64,000 nucleotides of DNA, from NCBI GenBank assembly GCA_903871935.1, contig CAIQIQ010000140.1:56911-120910 (forward strand). Reading direction: 5' to 3'. The notes under the pieces are model-generated. The model was not told the DNA's origin, did no database searches, and saw nothing but the letters and a program-made list of their open reading frames with translations. The position numbers and the translations under genes were made by a program. Source of the DNA: an uncultured Phycisphaerales bacterium. Its GTDB lineage: Bacteria > Planctomycetota > Phycisphaerae > Tepidisphaerales > Tepidisphaeraceae. Shown in pieces: positions 50,275 through 58,878 of this stretch. How positions within the stretch are numbered: position 1 is the stretch's first letter; each line of letters opens with the position of its first letter.

Positions 50275-50793
50275 ATGAGTGACGAAACAAACGACAACGA
50301 ACAGTCACCGGAACAGGAACTGGAATTGGACCTGAAGAAACTCCAGGAGGAACGCGATGGCCTGTTCGAGCGCCTGGCGCGGGTGACTGCCGACTTCAAG
50401 AATGCGCAAAAGCGCCTTGAGGATGACAAGAAGCAGGCGATCGAGTTTGCCAACAGTCATCTCATCACCGGGCTGCTTCCCGTGATTGACAATTTTGAGC
50501 GGGCCTTGAGCGTCGACCAGGGCAAGACCGATGTTGCGGCGATTCTCAAGGGCATGCAGGTGATTCACGATCAGTGGATTGCGGCGCTCAAAACTCAGCA
50601 CGTGGAACAGATCGCGCCCGCCGTGGGCGATAAGTTCAACCCGGCGCTGCACCAGGCGATCATGCAGCAATCATCGGACAAGTATAAACACGCCAAAGAG
50701 CAGGTGGTAACGATGCTGCTGCAGAACGGCTACATCATGCGCGGCCGGGTATTGCGCCCCGCGCATGTGGCGGTAAACGCGATTGGTGGTTAA
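50275..50793 (+). CDS. grpE: Nucleotide exchange factor GrpE
   Basis: Exchanges ADP for ATP on DnaK. An acidic N-terminus and long helix (about residues 10-65; LQEERDGLFERLARVTADFKN) precede the GrpE head domain. The conserved LLPVIDNFERAL and FNPALHQAIMQQ are present, and it ends with RVLRPAHVAVN. Length is 172 residues from ATG 50275, chosen because GGGAGAGG precedes it at good spacing; ATG 50251 is possible. It sits 29 bp after dnaJ and is followed by the FmdB-like gene at 68 bp. Confidence 0.95.
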   Translation: MSDETNDNEQSPEQELELDLKKLQEERDGLFERLARVTADFKNAQKRLEDDKKQAIEFANSHLITGLLPVIDNFERALSVDQGKTDVAAILKGMQVIHDQWIAALKTQHVEQIAPAVGDKFNPALHQAIMQQSSDKYKHAKEQVVTMLLQNGYIMRGRVLRPAHVAVNAIGG

Positions 50794-50861
50794 TGTGCGT
50801 GGCTTCGCGCTGGCCGCGGCAACCCCAGCGCGAGGTGGATCACCGAAAGCCAAGGTACTCT

Positions 50862-51221
50862 ATGCCAACTTATGAATACCAGTGCGGCGGATGCGGCCAT
50901 GCGTTCGAGAAGTTCCACTCGATTACCGCTGCGCCCATCAAGCTGTGCCCGCAGTGCAAAAAAAGGAAAGTAAAACGCCTGGTCGGCCTTGGCGCAGGAG
51001 TGATCTTCAAGGGCAGCGGTTTCTACGCCACCGACTATCGGTCCGACAGTTACAAATCGGCGGCAAAGAGCGATCAGCCGGCAAGCACGACCACCGCCGC
51101 CAAGGGCGATGCACCCTCAGCGTCAAGTGGTGGCTCTTCCGCCCCGGCCGCACCGGCGACGGCGACGGCCAAACCTGAACAAGCTTCCAGCACCAAGGCG
51201 GCGGCCGCGCCATCCACGTAG
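50862..51221 (+). CDS. FmdB/CxxC_CxxC_SSSS-type zinc-ribbon protein
   Basis: A small 119-residue protein. The N-terminal FmdB putative regulatory zinc ribbon is complete: MPTYEYQCGGCGHAFEKF, then CPQCKKRKVKRLVG and FKGSGFYATDYR. A low-complexity tail of Ala, Ser, Thr and Lys follows from about residue 65. The start at ATG 50862 matches the universal MPTYEY beginning. FmdB proteins are widespread, but their function is unknown; a role in RNA or transcript handling is sometimes suggested. The position after dnaJ-grpE suggests co-transcription with the stress genes. Confidence 0.9.
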   Translation: MPTYEYQCGGCGHAFEKFHSITAAPIKLCPQCKKRKVKRLVGLGAGVIFKGSGFYATDYRSDSYKSAAKSDQPASTTTAAKGDAPSASSGGSSAPAAPATATAKPEQASSTKAAAAPST

Positions 51222-51310
51222 CGCCCAGCGAGAACCAACTGGCGCTCAAGCATTGCAGTGCAGATCACCTAATGCTCATAGTCTCGCTGAGATTACCCAT
51301 TGTGGGCCTG

Positions 51311-51339
51311 TTCCTGCCCCACAGCGCAGACGGTAGAAT
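51311..51339 (+). promoter_or_regulatory. Promoter of mlaC-mlaA (leaderless or nearly so)
   Basis: TTCCTG (51311-51316) and GGTAGAAT with TAGAAT at 51334-51339, spacer 17 bp. The -10 box ends 8 nt before the ATG at 51348, and no ribosome site fits. Confidence 0.45.
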
Positions 51340-51347
51340 CCTGCACC

Positions 51348-52082
51348 ATGCCCATATCAAGGCCAGATCCGTACTGCCGCTTGAGGAAGCCCTGGTTGTT
51401 CACGTTCGCCATCTTCGTACTGGCCGCTGCGCAGCATCCGACCTTGGCCGCCGAACGTCCCATCCAGCCATCAGCACCGGGATCTGCCACAGATAGCACA
51501 ACCACACGCCCTGCCGATGCCAGCGCGAGAGGCATGATGCAGCAGACGGTCACTGACCTGCTTGCCATCCTGGGAGACCAGGCCTTGCCCAAGAACCAGA
51601 AGCAGGATCGAGTCAGCACACTGACACGGCAGCACTTGGACTTCCAGACCCTTGGCCGCATGACACTCGGCGGATCCTGGCGTGATCTGACCGAGCCTCA
51701 GCGAAATGAGTTCATCAAACAGTTCACCGATCATCTGCTGGGCATCTACCTGCCGTTGGTGACCGAGTATGCCGGCCAGCAGGTCAGTGTCGGCGATGAT
51801 CACGCCGAGTCGAATGGCGACCACACCGCGGTGACGACCGTAACCGACCACAAAGGGTCGGGCGGCTCGCTGCGTCAGGTTGCCAGCATCGCCTGCCGGC
51901 TGCGGCGGAGTAATGCTGGCTGGAAGGTGATCGATCTCAGCGTCGAAGGTATCAGTGTGGCCGTGGTCTTCCGAGCTCAGTTCCAGCCCGTGGTGCTCAG
52001 CTCTGGTATCGATGTGCTGATCGAACGGTTGCGGCAGAAGAACGCGCAGGTCGGCAGGGAGGAAGCACGTGACAAAGAGTAA
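51348..52082 (+). CDS. mlaC: MlaC-like phospholipid-binding periplasmic protein
   Basis: A soluble carrier of the Mla pathway that moves phospholipids between outer and inner membrane. A signal peptide (about residues 14-34, WLFTFAIFVLAAAQHPTLAAE) precedes a disordered Pro/Thr/Ser linker. The MlaC (Ttg2D) fold follows with TLGRMTLGGSWRDLTEPQRNEFIKQFTDHLL, YLPLVTEYAGQQV and WKVIDLSVEGIS near the end. Length is 244 residues. The start ATG 51348 lies 8 nt after a -10 box. It overlaps mlaA by 14 bp. The ABC components (MlaD/E/F) are not in the window. Confidence 0.85.
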   Translation: MPISRPDPYCRLRKPWLFTFAIFVLAAAQHPTLAAERPIQPSAPGSATDSTTTRPADASARGMMQQTVTDLLAILGDQALPKNQKQDRVSTLTRQHLDFQTLGRMTLGGSWRDLTEPQRNEFIKQFTDHLLGIYLPLVTEYAGQQVSVGDDHAESNGDHTAVTTVTDHKGSGGSLRQVASIACRLRRSNAGWKVIDLSVEGISVAVVFRAQFQPVVLSSGIDVLIERLRQKNAQVGREEARDKE

Positions 52083-52917
52083 CGCTCCGCGCCGTCGAAC
52101 CTGTGCTCAAGAACGAACGCGCTGCTTTGCCGTGCGTGATCTGTTGACGAGCGTTGCGGTGCTTATCCTGTGCGCCCTGAGTGCCGCCGGCTGCGCCAGC
52201 GGCCCTGATAGATCTGCCCCGCCCAACCCCGCTGATCCATGGGCAAAGTCCAATCGTGCCGTCTATAACTTCAACAGCGATCTCGACCGCGCTGTGATCA
52301 AAGATATCTCCGACGGCTACACCAGGCATGTGACGCAATCAGTCCGTACCGGTATCGGCAACTTCTTCGACAATCTGAGCTACCTGAATGTCATCCTCAA
52401 CGATCATCTGCAGGGCCACTTTGCCCAGGGCTGGCGCAACACCGAGCGCATGGCCATCAATACGACCATTGGTATCGTGGGCGTGTTCGATCCCGCCAGC
52501 GGTTATGGCCGGCCCAGGCAGAAGAACGACTTTGGCATCACCCTGGGCCGCTGGGGCGCATCTTCCGGCCCGTATCTGGTGCTTCCGCTCCTGGGGCCAT
52601 CGACGGTTCGCGACGTGCCGGGAATCATCGTTTCCAGGATCACTAATCCGATGTTCTGGCTGGACCCGCCACTTGAGGTCAGCATTCCCATGGACGTGAC
52701 GTCGTTCGTGGACCAGCGTGCCAGTCTGCAAACGCAGATGGACCTACGTGACCGGGCGGCCATTGACCCGTATACGTTCACCCGCGATGTCTACCTGCGC
52801 CGGCGCAGTTCTCAGATCGGCAAATCATCGCACATGTCTGACGAGGATATCTATGGCGAACCCGCGCCGACCACCGCGCCGGTTTCACCGACCACCATGC
52901 CGGCTGCGACGCGATGA
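52069..52917 (+). CDS. mlaA: MlaA/VacJ-family outer-membrane lipoprotein
   Basis: Removes phospholipids from the outer leaflet of the outer membrane and hands them to MlaC. GTG 52069 has GGAGG 7 nt upstream and overlaps mlaC. The N-terminus is a long lipoprotein signal with lipobox SAAGC, cysteine 42. Family motifs are complete: DPWAKSNRAVYNFNSDLDRA, DFGITLGRWG and GPYLVLPLLGPSTVRDVPG. At 282 residues it has family length plus a Thr/Pro-rich C-terminal tail. Its presence supports a genuine outer membrane, as in Planctomycetota. Confidence 0.92.
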   Translation: MTKSNAPRRRTCAQERTRCFAVRDLLTSVAVLILCALSAAGCASGPDRSAPPNPADPWAKSNRAVYNFNSDLDRAVIKDISDGYTRHVTQSVRTGIGNFFDNLSYLNVILNDHLQGHFAQGWRNTERMAINTTIGIVGVFDPASGYGRPRQKNDFGITLGRWGASSGPYLVLPLLGPSTVRDVPGIIVSRITNPMFWLDPPLEVSIPMDVTSFVDQRASLQTQMDLRDRAAIDPYTFTRDVYLRRRSSQIGKSSHMSDEDIYGEPAPTTAPVSPTTMPAATR

Positions 52918-52983
52918 AGGATGGTGAGTGAGTCATCATCGGCGAGCGCACGCAAACCACAGAAAGCGGATTCCGCGGCGCTC

Positions 52984-54498
52984 CTACGGTTTCTCTACAG
53001 CAGGCTCCGGTGACAGATACACATCCCACACGCGCTTCCCCCTCTCAAACGTCCGTAGCTCGCGCCAGCCGTTCTCTTTAAGCTCTTCCTGGCTGACACA
53101 CATGCTGGTGTCGGCGTTCTTCATCGCATAAACGTCATCCCACACCAGTACAACTCCGGCCGGCCGCTGCTTCACCATGGCCTTGCTCCACACTACCGTC
53201 TTGCGGCGGTCGGTCATGCTCATATCCAGGTATTGATACACCGCGATGTACGATGCGGTCAGACGTGGGTACTGCCGCTGCAGTTCCGCATCCGACCGAT
53301 ACCATTGCGCCACATCCAGGGCCAGCCGATCATCATCATAGATTCCCAGTGGCACTACGCGGAAATAGACGTTTGCCAGTGCCGGCAAAAGCGCCAACCC
53401 CGCCAATACCCATCCCGCCTTCCGCAACTCCAGTCGTTCACTCGCCCATTCCCACCCAAACGCGCCGACCACACCCCACATCGGCGCCGTCACCAGCAGA
53501 TACCGCAACTCCCCGTTCGATGCCATGATCCCACGCCACCATAGCACACTGTGTCCTGCCAGGATCGCCCATGGCAATCCCATCGTCACCACCCGCCCCC
53601 AACACTGCTCTCTCGGCACGCTGCCCGTGCGGCTGCGCAACATCAGCACCGTTCCGGCAACCGTGAATGGGAACAGCAGGGGGCCTGCCAGCACCGGCAG
53701 CCGTAGCAGCAGGCTTCCCGCCATTCCGCCATCCGGTTGTGTCTTCCAGAGCAGCAGCGGCCCCGGGTCATACGCGCTCGCTCCCGAGTAAGGCCATTGC
53801 TTTGGCAGCCAGAGCAGCGCATTCAGCACTCCGTGCCCATAGTCGGGCAGGCCCCACATTAGCCACCCGATCGTCGTCCATGCCAGTAGCCCCAGCGGCA
53901 GGATGACCATGTGCCACCAGCGCCGATTCAGCGCCAGTGCTGCGGCCGCCAGCAGGATCAGCCCAAACCCCTCCGGCCGGCCCAGCGGTGAGATCGCTAC
54001 CAGCACTGCCATCAAGACCCACTTGCGGTCCAGGTATGCCAGCAGGGCCAGTCCGGTCAAAGCCGCAAAGCACAGCTCGGTCATTTCAGAGAATGAGTGC
54101 AGGTAGAGTAACGGCGACGCCAAGGTAGTCACAAATGCCCATTCCGGCCGGCGCATCCCAAGACGTGCGGCAATTCGCCACGCCGTCCACGCGCACAGAA
54201 GTGCCATGATCAGGCTTACGGTCCGGGTGCCCATCACCCCCAACGTCGCGGCCGGCACGCTATACAGCAGCATGAACAGCGGCCGGTCCCAAACGCTGAT
54301 AAACCGGTGCGGCTGGCTCAGCGCAAAGCGTGCCGACAGATAGTGTGTCCGGGCATCGGCCTCAATGAATCCCTCCGAAGATACCGCCGCATACAGCCAA
54401 AGCAGCACAAAGACGCTGACAGCGACTGCTATCACGCGCCATCCCCGGCGTGCTGCATCCTCTTCCAGCCCGATGCTCTGTGATTCGGATAGACTCAC
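52984..54498 (-). CDS. GT-C-type polytopic membrane glycosyltransferase (putative)
   Basis: A 504-residue protein with about 10-12 membrane segments. The first periplasmic loop has the acidic motif FIEADARTHYLSARFAL, which resembles the metal- and donor-binding Asp/Glu loop of GT-C enzymes such as mannosyltransferases and ArnT. RPEGFGLILLAAAALA and NGELRYLLVTAPMWG recall the later conserved region. About 110 C-terminal residues form a soluble domain. The sugar acceptor and donor are unknown. It converges with mlaA and is divergent from the WbsX gene by 195 bp. Confidence 0.65.
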   Translation of the reverse strand: MSLSESQSIGLEEDAARRGWRVIAVAVSVFVLLWLYAAVSSEGFIEADARTHYLSARFALSQPHRFISVWDRPLFMLLYSVPAATLGVMGTRTVSLIMALLCAWTAWRIAARLGMRRPEWAFVTTLASPLLYLHSFSEMTELCFAALTGLALLAYLDRKWVLMAVLVAISPLGRPEGFGLILLAAAALALNRRWWHMVILPLGLLAWTTIGWLMWGLPDYGHGVLNALLWLPKQWPYSGASAYDPGPLLLWKTQPDGGMAGSLLLRLPVLAGPLLFPFTVAGTVLMLRSRTGSVPREQCWGRVVTMGLPWAILAGHSVLWWRGIMASNGELRYLLVTAPMWGVVGAFGWEWASERLELRKAGWVLAGLALLPALANVYFRVVPLGIYDDDRLALDVAQWYRSDAELQRQYPRLTASYIAVYQYLDMSMTDRRKTVVWSKAMVKQRPAGVVLVWDDVYAMKNADTSMCVSQEELKENGWRELRTFERGKRVWDVYLSPEPAVEKP

Positions 54499-54693
54499 GC
54501 CTGTAACACTACTCCACGTCTGCCTTCCTCAGCAACTCTCAGCACAGACACCTGGCAGCGGAAGGCCGAGCCAATCTCTGGACCATCCTACGCTCCGTAC
54601 CTCTGCTGATCATCCGTCGATTCGATCACCTCCTGTTTTCCGATTCTCCCGACCCCGTTCGAATGATTGTCAGCGGCCGGTCAACAGGAGACA

Positions 54694-55818
54694 ATGCCTC
54701 GGGTGAGAACCCATCGCATCGTGTCATCCTCGTTGACGAAACCAGGCATTTGCCGAGCTGCCGCGATGCTCGCCGTCCTCCTTCCGTTCGGCCGGATCGG
54801 CGAGGCCGCCGAGGCGCCACGGGCCACCGTAGGCGCCTATTACTTTGACGGCTGGTCCGGGCACAGCGCGCAAGCCGGTAAGGTGGACTGGGCCAAGGAC
54901 GCCCCAACCCACCTCTCGAAGCGCATGCTCGACGAGTTTCCCGGCCGCGAGCCGGTTTGGGGCTGGCGCGATGACAAGCTCGAGACCATGGAGCGCCAGA
55001 TCGACCTGGCCGCCGACCACGGAATCGCGTTCTTCGCCATCTGCTGGTATTTCAGACCCACCCAGAAGCAGGTCGACGAAGACCCTCTGCACACCGGGTT
55101 AAGCCTGTTCCTCAAAGCCAGGAACAACCACCGCCTGAAGTTCTGCCTCTTGGTCGCCAACCACCAAGGCGCATTCATCGGCAGCCCCGAGAACTGGACC
55201 CGGGCTGCGGAATACTGGATGCCTTATCTCACGCATCAGCAGCACGTGAAGGTGGACGGCAAGCCGCTGGTCCTCATCTTCAACCCGTCAGATAGCAGCA
55301 AGGAGGGATTGGACAATCTCCAGGCGGCGGCGCAGAAGGCGGGGCTGCCGGGTGTGGCGGTGGCGGCTTGCGGAGGGGGCGATCCCAAGTTGGGGTACAC
55401 GTACCGGACCTACTACAACATCGTGCCCGGGTACGACCGCGGGTCGCAGGAACACCAGTACGCCGAACTGGTGCAGGCGCACCAGAAGGCGTGGTCGGGC
55501 ACCTCGGAGCAGCCTTTCATCCCGGAGGTAACGGCCGGCTGGGACAAGCGCCCATGGGAAGGGGAACTGGGCCTGCGCCAGAAGCCCGGCTGGTACTTCC
55601 CCGACCGCACACCCGAGATGTTCGGGAAGTTTCTGCAGTCGTCGATCGACTGGATGGACAAGAACCCCGACCGGACCACGAAAGAGCGCATCGTTCTTGT
55701 GTACGCCTGGAACGAGTTCGGGGAAGGCGGCTACATCGCGCCGACGAAGGGTGACCCGGAAGGCAGTTACCTGCAAGCCTTGAAAGAGGTCATTCTTCCG
55801 ATGGGCACAAAGCGATGA
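54694..55818 (+). CDS. WbsX-family / GH99-like secreted glycosyl hydrolase
   Basis: A 374-residue protein with an N-terminal signal peptide (about 1-35, ending GEAAEA). The barrel is typical of the glycosyltransferase-WbsX/GH99-like group. It starts VGAYYFDGWSGHSA, has FFAICWYFRPTQKQ and LLVANHQGAFIG, and ends with the signature YAWNEFGEGGYIAP, where the two Glu are likely catalytic or binding residues. I start at ATG 54694 with AGGAG 3 nt upstream; the frame extends to 54667 without support. Members act on mannose-containing or capsular glycans; the substrate here is unknown. Confidence 0.8.
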   Translation: MPRVRTHRIVSSSLTKPGICRAAAMLAVLLPFGRIGEAAEAPRATVGAYYFDGWSGHSAQAGKVDWAKDAPTHLSKRMLDEFPGREPVWGWRDDKLETMERQIDLAADHGIAFFAICWYFRPTQKQVDEDPLHTGLSLFLKARNNHRLKFCLLVANHQGAFIGSPENWTRAAEYWMPYLTHQQHVKVDGKPLVLIFNPSDSSKEGLDNLQAAAQKAGLPGVAVAACGGGDPKLGYTYRTYYNIVPGYDRGSQEHQYAELVQAHQKAWSGTSEQPFIPEVTAGWDKRPWEGELGLRQKPGWYFPDRTPEMFGKFLQSSIDWMDKNPDRTTKERIVLVYAWNEFGEGGYIAPTKGDPEGSYLQALKEVILPMGTKR

Positions 55819-55995
55819 CGTGCTCGCCCTTCGCCATCCGCAGTCCATCTCTCCTTTCCCTCTGTCCTTCTCTGTTCGCCCTTCCTCCGCATCCGCACAC
55901 CCGCATACGACGGCAGATCAGCCATGCGCGCAGCAGAGGGCCGACGAGCCGGGCCTGAAGCAGTCCCTCCTCCCGCGTACCACCTATCTCTCCCG

Positions 55996-56123
55996 ACTTA
56001 TCCACAATCGCTCCGAACTTGCGCACCTCCTCCTCCGTTTTCGCCGTAACTACCTGTTTTTACATCGGTTACCGCATGGATGGTATCTCCGCGAGAACCT
56101 GCGCACCTGCTCACCTATCCACA
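55996..56123 (+). repeat. Two-block intergenic element, copy B
   Basis: Contains a TTATCCACA box (55998-56006), then GAACTTGCGCACCT (56015-56028). After 66 bp come GAACCTGCGCACCT (56095-56108) and the near-box CTATCCACA (56115-56123). The order, spacing (80 versus 81 bp between 14-mers) and flanks match copy A in reverse complement. It ends 124 bp before the PQQ1 ATG. Confidence 0.75.
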
Positions 56124-56189
56124 CCCATCTGTATGCTCGGATCTCTGCGCGACGTTTCATGCCTGATTCTGCGATTCACTGTATTTCGC

Positions 56190-56219
56190 TTAACACCCGC
56201 CGATTCCTTCTGGTACACT
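56190..56219 (+). promoter_or_regulatory. Promoter of PQQ-repeat gene 1
   Basis: TTAACA (56190-56195) and extended -10 TGGTACACT (TACACT 56214-56219) with an 18-bp spacer, 28 nt before the ATG. Confidence 0.5.
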
Positions 56220-56247
56220 CCCTCGCCCGACAAAGGAGCTGTGGTTG

Positions 56248-57495
56248 ATGAATCGTCATGCTGTTATCTCCCTGATTAGTCTTTCCCTATCCTCGTTCGC
56301 ACTGGCCGCCGACTGGCCGCAATTTGCCGGACCGGAGCACAACAACGTTTCCTCGGAAACCGGGCTGCTTAAAGCTTTCCCGGCCGAAGGCCCGAAAGTG
56401 CTTTGGACCATTCAAACAGGTCCCGGCTTCGGCGGCGCGGCCATTCGCGACAACCAGGTGATCTTCCTCGATCGCACTGGCGAGAAGAATGCCGAGAAGG
56501 ATGTCCTTCGCTGCCTGGATCTATCCAGCGGCGAGGAACTCTGGTCCCATTCGTACGATGCCCCGGGCGACTATGACTTTCCCGGTTCGCGCGGAGTTCC
56601 CGCCGTAACGAAGTCGCACGTATTCTCCGTTGGCACGCACGGCCATTTCCTGTGCATCGATCGCGCCACGCAGAAAGTCCTCTGGCAGACCAACGCCTTT
56701 GGTGAGGGCGGCAAGCCCGGCCCGTGGGGCATAGCCGTATCGCCCCTGATCTATAAAGACTCTGTCATCATAAACATCCAGGCCAAGGCCGGCGGTCTCG
56801 CCTCCTACGATCAAGCTACCGGCAAGCTTCTCTGGCAGGCCCAGGAAGTACCCTCCATTTCCTACTGCTCGCCCTCTCTTGCAACCATCGGCGGCTCGAC
56901 GCAGGTCATCCAGTTTGTTGAATCCGGTGTCTTTGCGGTCGATCCTGATACGGGCAAAGTCCTCTGGAAATACTCCGGCTGGAAGTGTGACGCTCCGATC
57001 CCGAATGTGACAGCCTTGGGCGATGGGAAGCTCTTCCTTACCGGCGGATATAAGGCGGGATCAGCACTGATCCAAGTCACCCCTTCTGAAACCGGATTTG
57101 ACGTCAAGCAACTCTGGAAGATCACGGACGGTTCCCAACTCCATCAGCCCCTATTTGTCGATGGCTGCATCTACCTGAATGGTGTCACCAACGCCACTCC
57201 GAAGGCGGGCCTGATGTGCATCGATTCGGCCGACGGCAAGCTCCTCTGGTCAACAGGTGCCGAAATGTCGCCGCATCGTGGCGCCCTGATGCTGGCCGAA
57301 GGCCTGATCTATTACATCGACGGTGCCGGCAATCTGCGGCTGATCCAGCCCAATCGTGAAGCCTACACCGAGGTTTCCTCGGCCAAGCTCCTTGCTGGCA
57401 GAGATATCTGGGCGCCCATGGCGCTCTCTAACGGCAAGCTGGTCCTTCGCGACCAGAAACAGATGAAGTGCCTTGACCTGCGGGCTGTGCCGTAG
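56248..57495 (+). CDS. PQQ-like beta-propeller repeat protein, copy 1
   Basis: A 415-residue exported protein. The signal peptide (about 1-20) ends ALAADWPQF. The rest is a propeller of quinoprotein-alcohol-dehydrogenase-like repeats, with DLSSGEELW, DPDTGKVLWKYSGW and DSADGKLLWSTG blades. Related secreted propellers are abundant in Planctomycetota, often with unknown binding roles; BamB is a distant relative. PQQ binding is not supported by specific residues. The ribosome site AAAGGAG precedes the ATG. The downstream copy is of equal length and clearly a tandem duplicate. Confidence 0.85.
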   Translation: MNRHAVISLISLSLSSFALAADWPQFAGPEHNNVSSETGLLKAFPAEGPKVLWTIQTGPGFGGAAIRDNQVIFLDRTGEKNAEKDVLRCLDLSSGEELWSHSYDAPGDYDFPGSRGVPAVTKSHVFSVGTHGHFLCIDRATQKVLWQTNAFGEGGKPGPWGIAVSPLIYKDSVIINIQAKAGGLASYDQATGKLLWQAQEVPSISYCSPSLATIGGSTQVIQFVESGVFAVDPDTGKVLWKYSGWKCDAPIPNVTALGDGKLFLTGGYKAGSALIQVTPSETGFDVKQLWKITDGSQLHQPLFVDGCIYLNGVTNATPKAGLMCIDSADGKLLWSTGAEMSPHRGALMLAEGLIYYIDGAGNLRLIQPNREAYTEVSSAKLLAGRDIWAPMALSNGKLVLRDQKQMKCLDLRAVP

Positions 57496-57499
57496 GCGT

Positions 57500-57527
57500 T
57501 TGCTCTATACGGTTTCGATGGTAGATT
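57500..57527 (+). promoter_or_regulatory. Promoter of PQQ-repeat gene 2
   Basis: TTGCTC (57500-57505) and TAGATT (57522-57527), spacer 16 bp, with extended GG before TAGATT. The leader GCCCGACAAAGGAGCTGTG matches that of copy 1, so the duplication included the promoter-proximal region. Confidence 0.45.
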
Positions 57528-57555
57528 CCTGCGCCCGACAAAGGAGCTGTGATTG

Positions 57556-58803
57556 ATGCATCGTAATACGGTCACCTCGCTGATCGCTCTTTCCCTGACC
57601 TCGCTCGCATCGGCCGCGGACTGGCCGCAGTATGGCGGTCCTGACCGCACTAACATCTCGTCGGAAACCGGGTTGCTCAAGGCATTCCCGGCCGATGGTG
57701 CGAAGGTGCTATGGACGATTGAAACGGGTCCCGGCTTTGGTGGCGCCGCCATTCGCGATAACCAGGTGTTCTTCCTCGACCGCGTCGGCGAGGAGAACGC
57801 ACAGAAAGATGTCCTGCGCTGTCTTGAGCTGAGCAGCGGCAAGGAACTCTGGACCTATTCGTACGATGCTCCGGGCAAATACGGCCATCCCGGTTCCCGC
57901 GCAGTGCCGGCGGTGACTGAATCACGTGTGTTCTCTGTTGGTCCGTACGGCCATTTCCTCTGTATTGATCGCGCCAGCCATAACGTGCTCTGGCAGACGA
58001 ATACTCTCGGCCCAGGCGGCAAGTCCGGCAATTGGGCCCTGGCCGTTTCGCCGCTGATCTATAAAGACGCAGTGATCGTTGCCACTCAGGCCAAGGCCGG
58101 CGGCCTTGCCTCCTACGACCAAGGCAGCGGCAAGCTTCTCTGGCAGGCCCAAGAGGTCCCATCGGTTCCCTATTGCTCTCCCAAGTTGGTCACAATCGGC
58201 GATTCCCAGCAGGTCGTTCAGTGTGTGAATAATGGAGTCTTTGCCGTCAGTCCTGACACCGGCAAGCTCCTCTGGAGCTTCAACGGCTGGAAGTGCAACA
58301 TTCCAATTCCCAACGTTACGAGCCTCGGTGAGGGGAAACTGTTTGTGACCGGCGGATATGGCGCAGGCTCGGTGCTGATCCAGGTTATCCCCTCGGCTAA
58401 AGGCTTTGATGTCAAAGAGCTTTGGAGGATTCCCCACGGCTCGCAGATCCATCAGCCGATCGTTATGGATGGCTGCATTTACTTCAACGGTACGACCAAT
58501 GAAGCGCCAAAAGCAGGCTTGTTCTGCATCGATGCGGTAGATGGCAAGGTGCTCTGGTCCACGGGAACGAACGTCCCGCCCGAACGTGGTAACCTCCTTA
58601 CGACCGAGGGGCTGATTTACCACATCGACGGTACCGGTATCCTTCGTCTATTCTCGCCCAAGCGCGACGCCTATACCGAAGTCTCATCTGCCAAGCTCCT
58701 TGGCGGCAGGGACATCTGGGCCCCGATGGCGCTCTCCAACGGCAAGCTGGTTATTCGTGACCAGAAGCAGATGAAGTGTCTCGATCTGCGGGCTGCTCCA
58801 TAG
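57556..58803 (+). CDS. PQQ-like beta-propeller repeat protein, copy 2
   Basis: A 415-residue paralogue of the preceding gene, of identical length with no net gaps. Roughly 70 percent of residues match by eye. Shared blocks include SSETGLLKAFPA, GPGFGGAAIRDNQV, AKAGGLASYDQ and GRDIWAPMALSNGKLV. The differences are spread over the whole protein and concentrated in blade loops, which suggests divergence of ligand or partner rather than a recent copy. It has its own ribosome site and a probable own promoter. Export is by an N-terminal signal peptide ending ASAADWPQY. Confidence 0.85.
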   Translation: MHRNTVTSLIALSLTSLASAADWPQYGGPDRTNISSETGLLKAFPADGAKVLWTIETGPGFGGAAIRDNQVFFLDRVGEENAQKDVLRCLELSSGKELWTYSYDAPGKYGHPGSRAVPAVTESRVFSVGPYGHFLCIDRASHNVLWQTNTLGPGGKSGNWALAVSPLIYKDAVIVATQAKAGGLASYDQGSGKLLWQAQEVPSVPYCSPKLVTIGDSQQVVQCVNNGVFAVSPDTGKLLWSFNGWKCNIPIPNVTSLGEGKLFVTGGYGAGSVLIQVIPSAKGFDVKELWRIPHGSQIHQPIVMDGCIYFNGTTNEAPKAGLFCIDAVDGKVLWSTGTNVPPERGNLLTTEGLIYHIDGTGILRLFSPKRDAYTEVSSAKLLGGRDIWAPMALSNGKLVIRDQKQMKCLDLRAAP

Positions 58804-58878
58804 CGGCAAGCTCGAGGTCCAGCCCACCGAGTGTGGCAACGGTTTGCTTTTGTCGGTGCCGCCTTCTACGCTTCGCGT

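Larger units (their letters stand above)
55819..56247. other. Intergenic region with two-block element and promoter of PQQ1
   Basis: 429 bp without a convincing gene. From left to right it holds a pyrimidine-rich, loosely heptad-periodic stretch (about 55825-55910), copy B of the two-block element (55996-56123), and a promoter at 56190-56219. The 142-codon frame across it is not conserved with the homologous copy, which carries an indel, so it is not coding. Confidence 0.7.

Noticed and set aside
55820..56248. 142-codon frame across the two-block element B
   Set aside because: The homologous copy A has a one-base difference in length inside block 2 that breaks the frame, and the conserved parts are DNA motifs, not codons.
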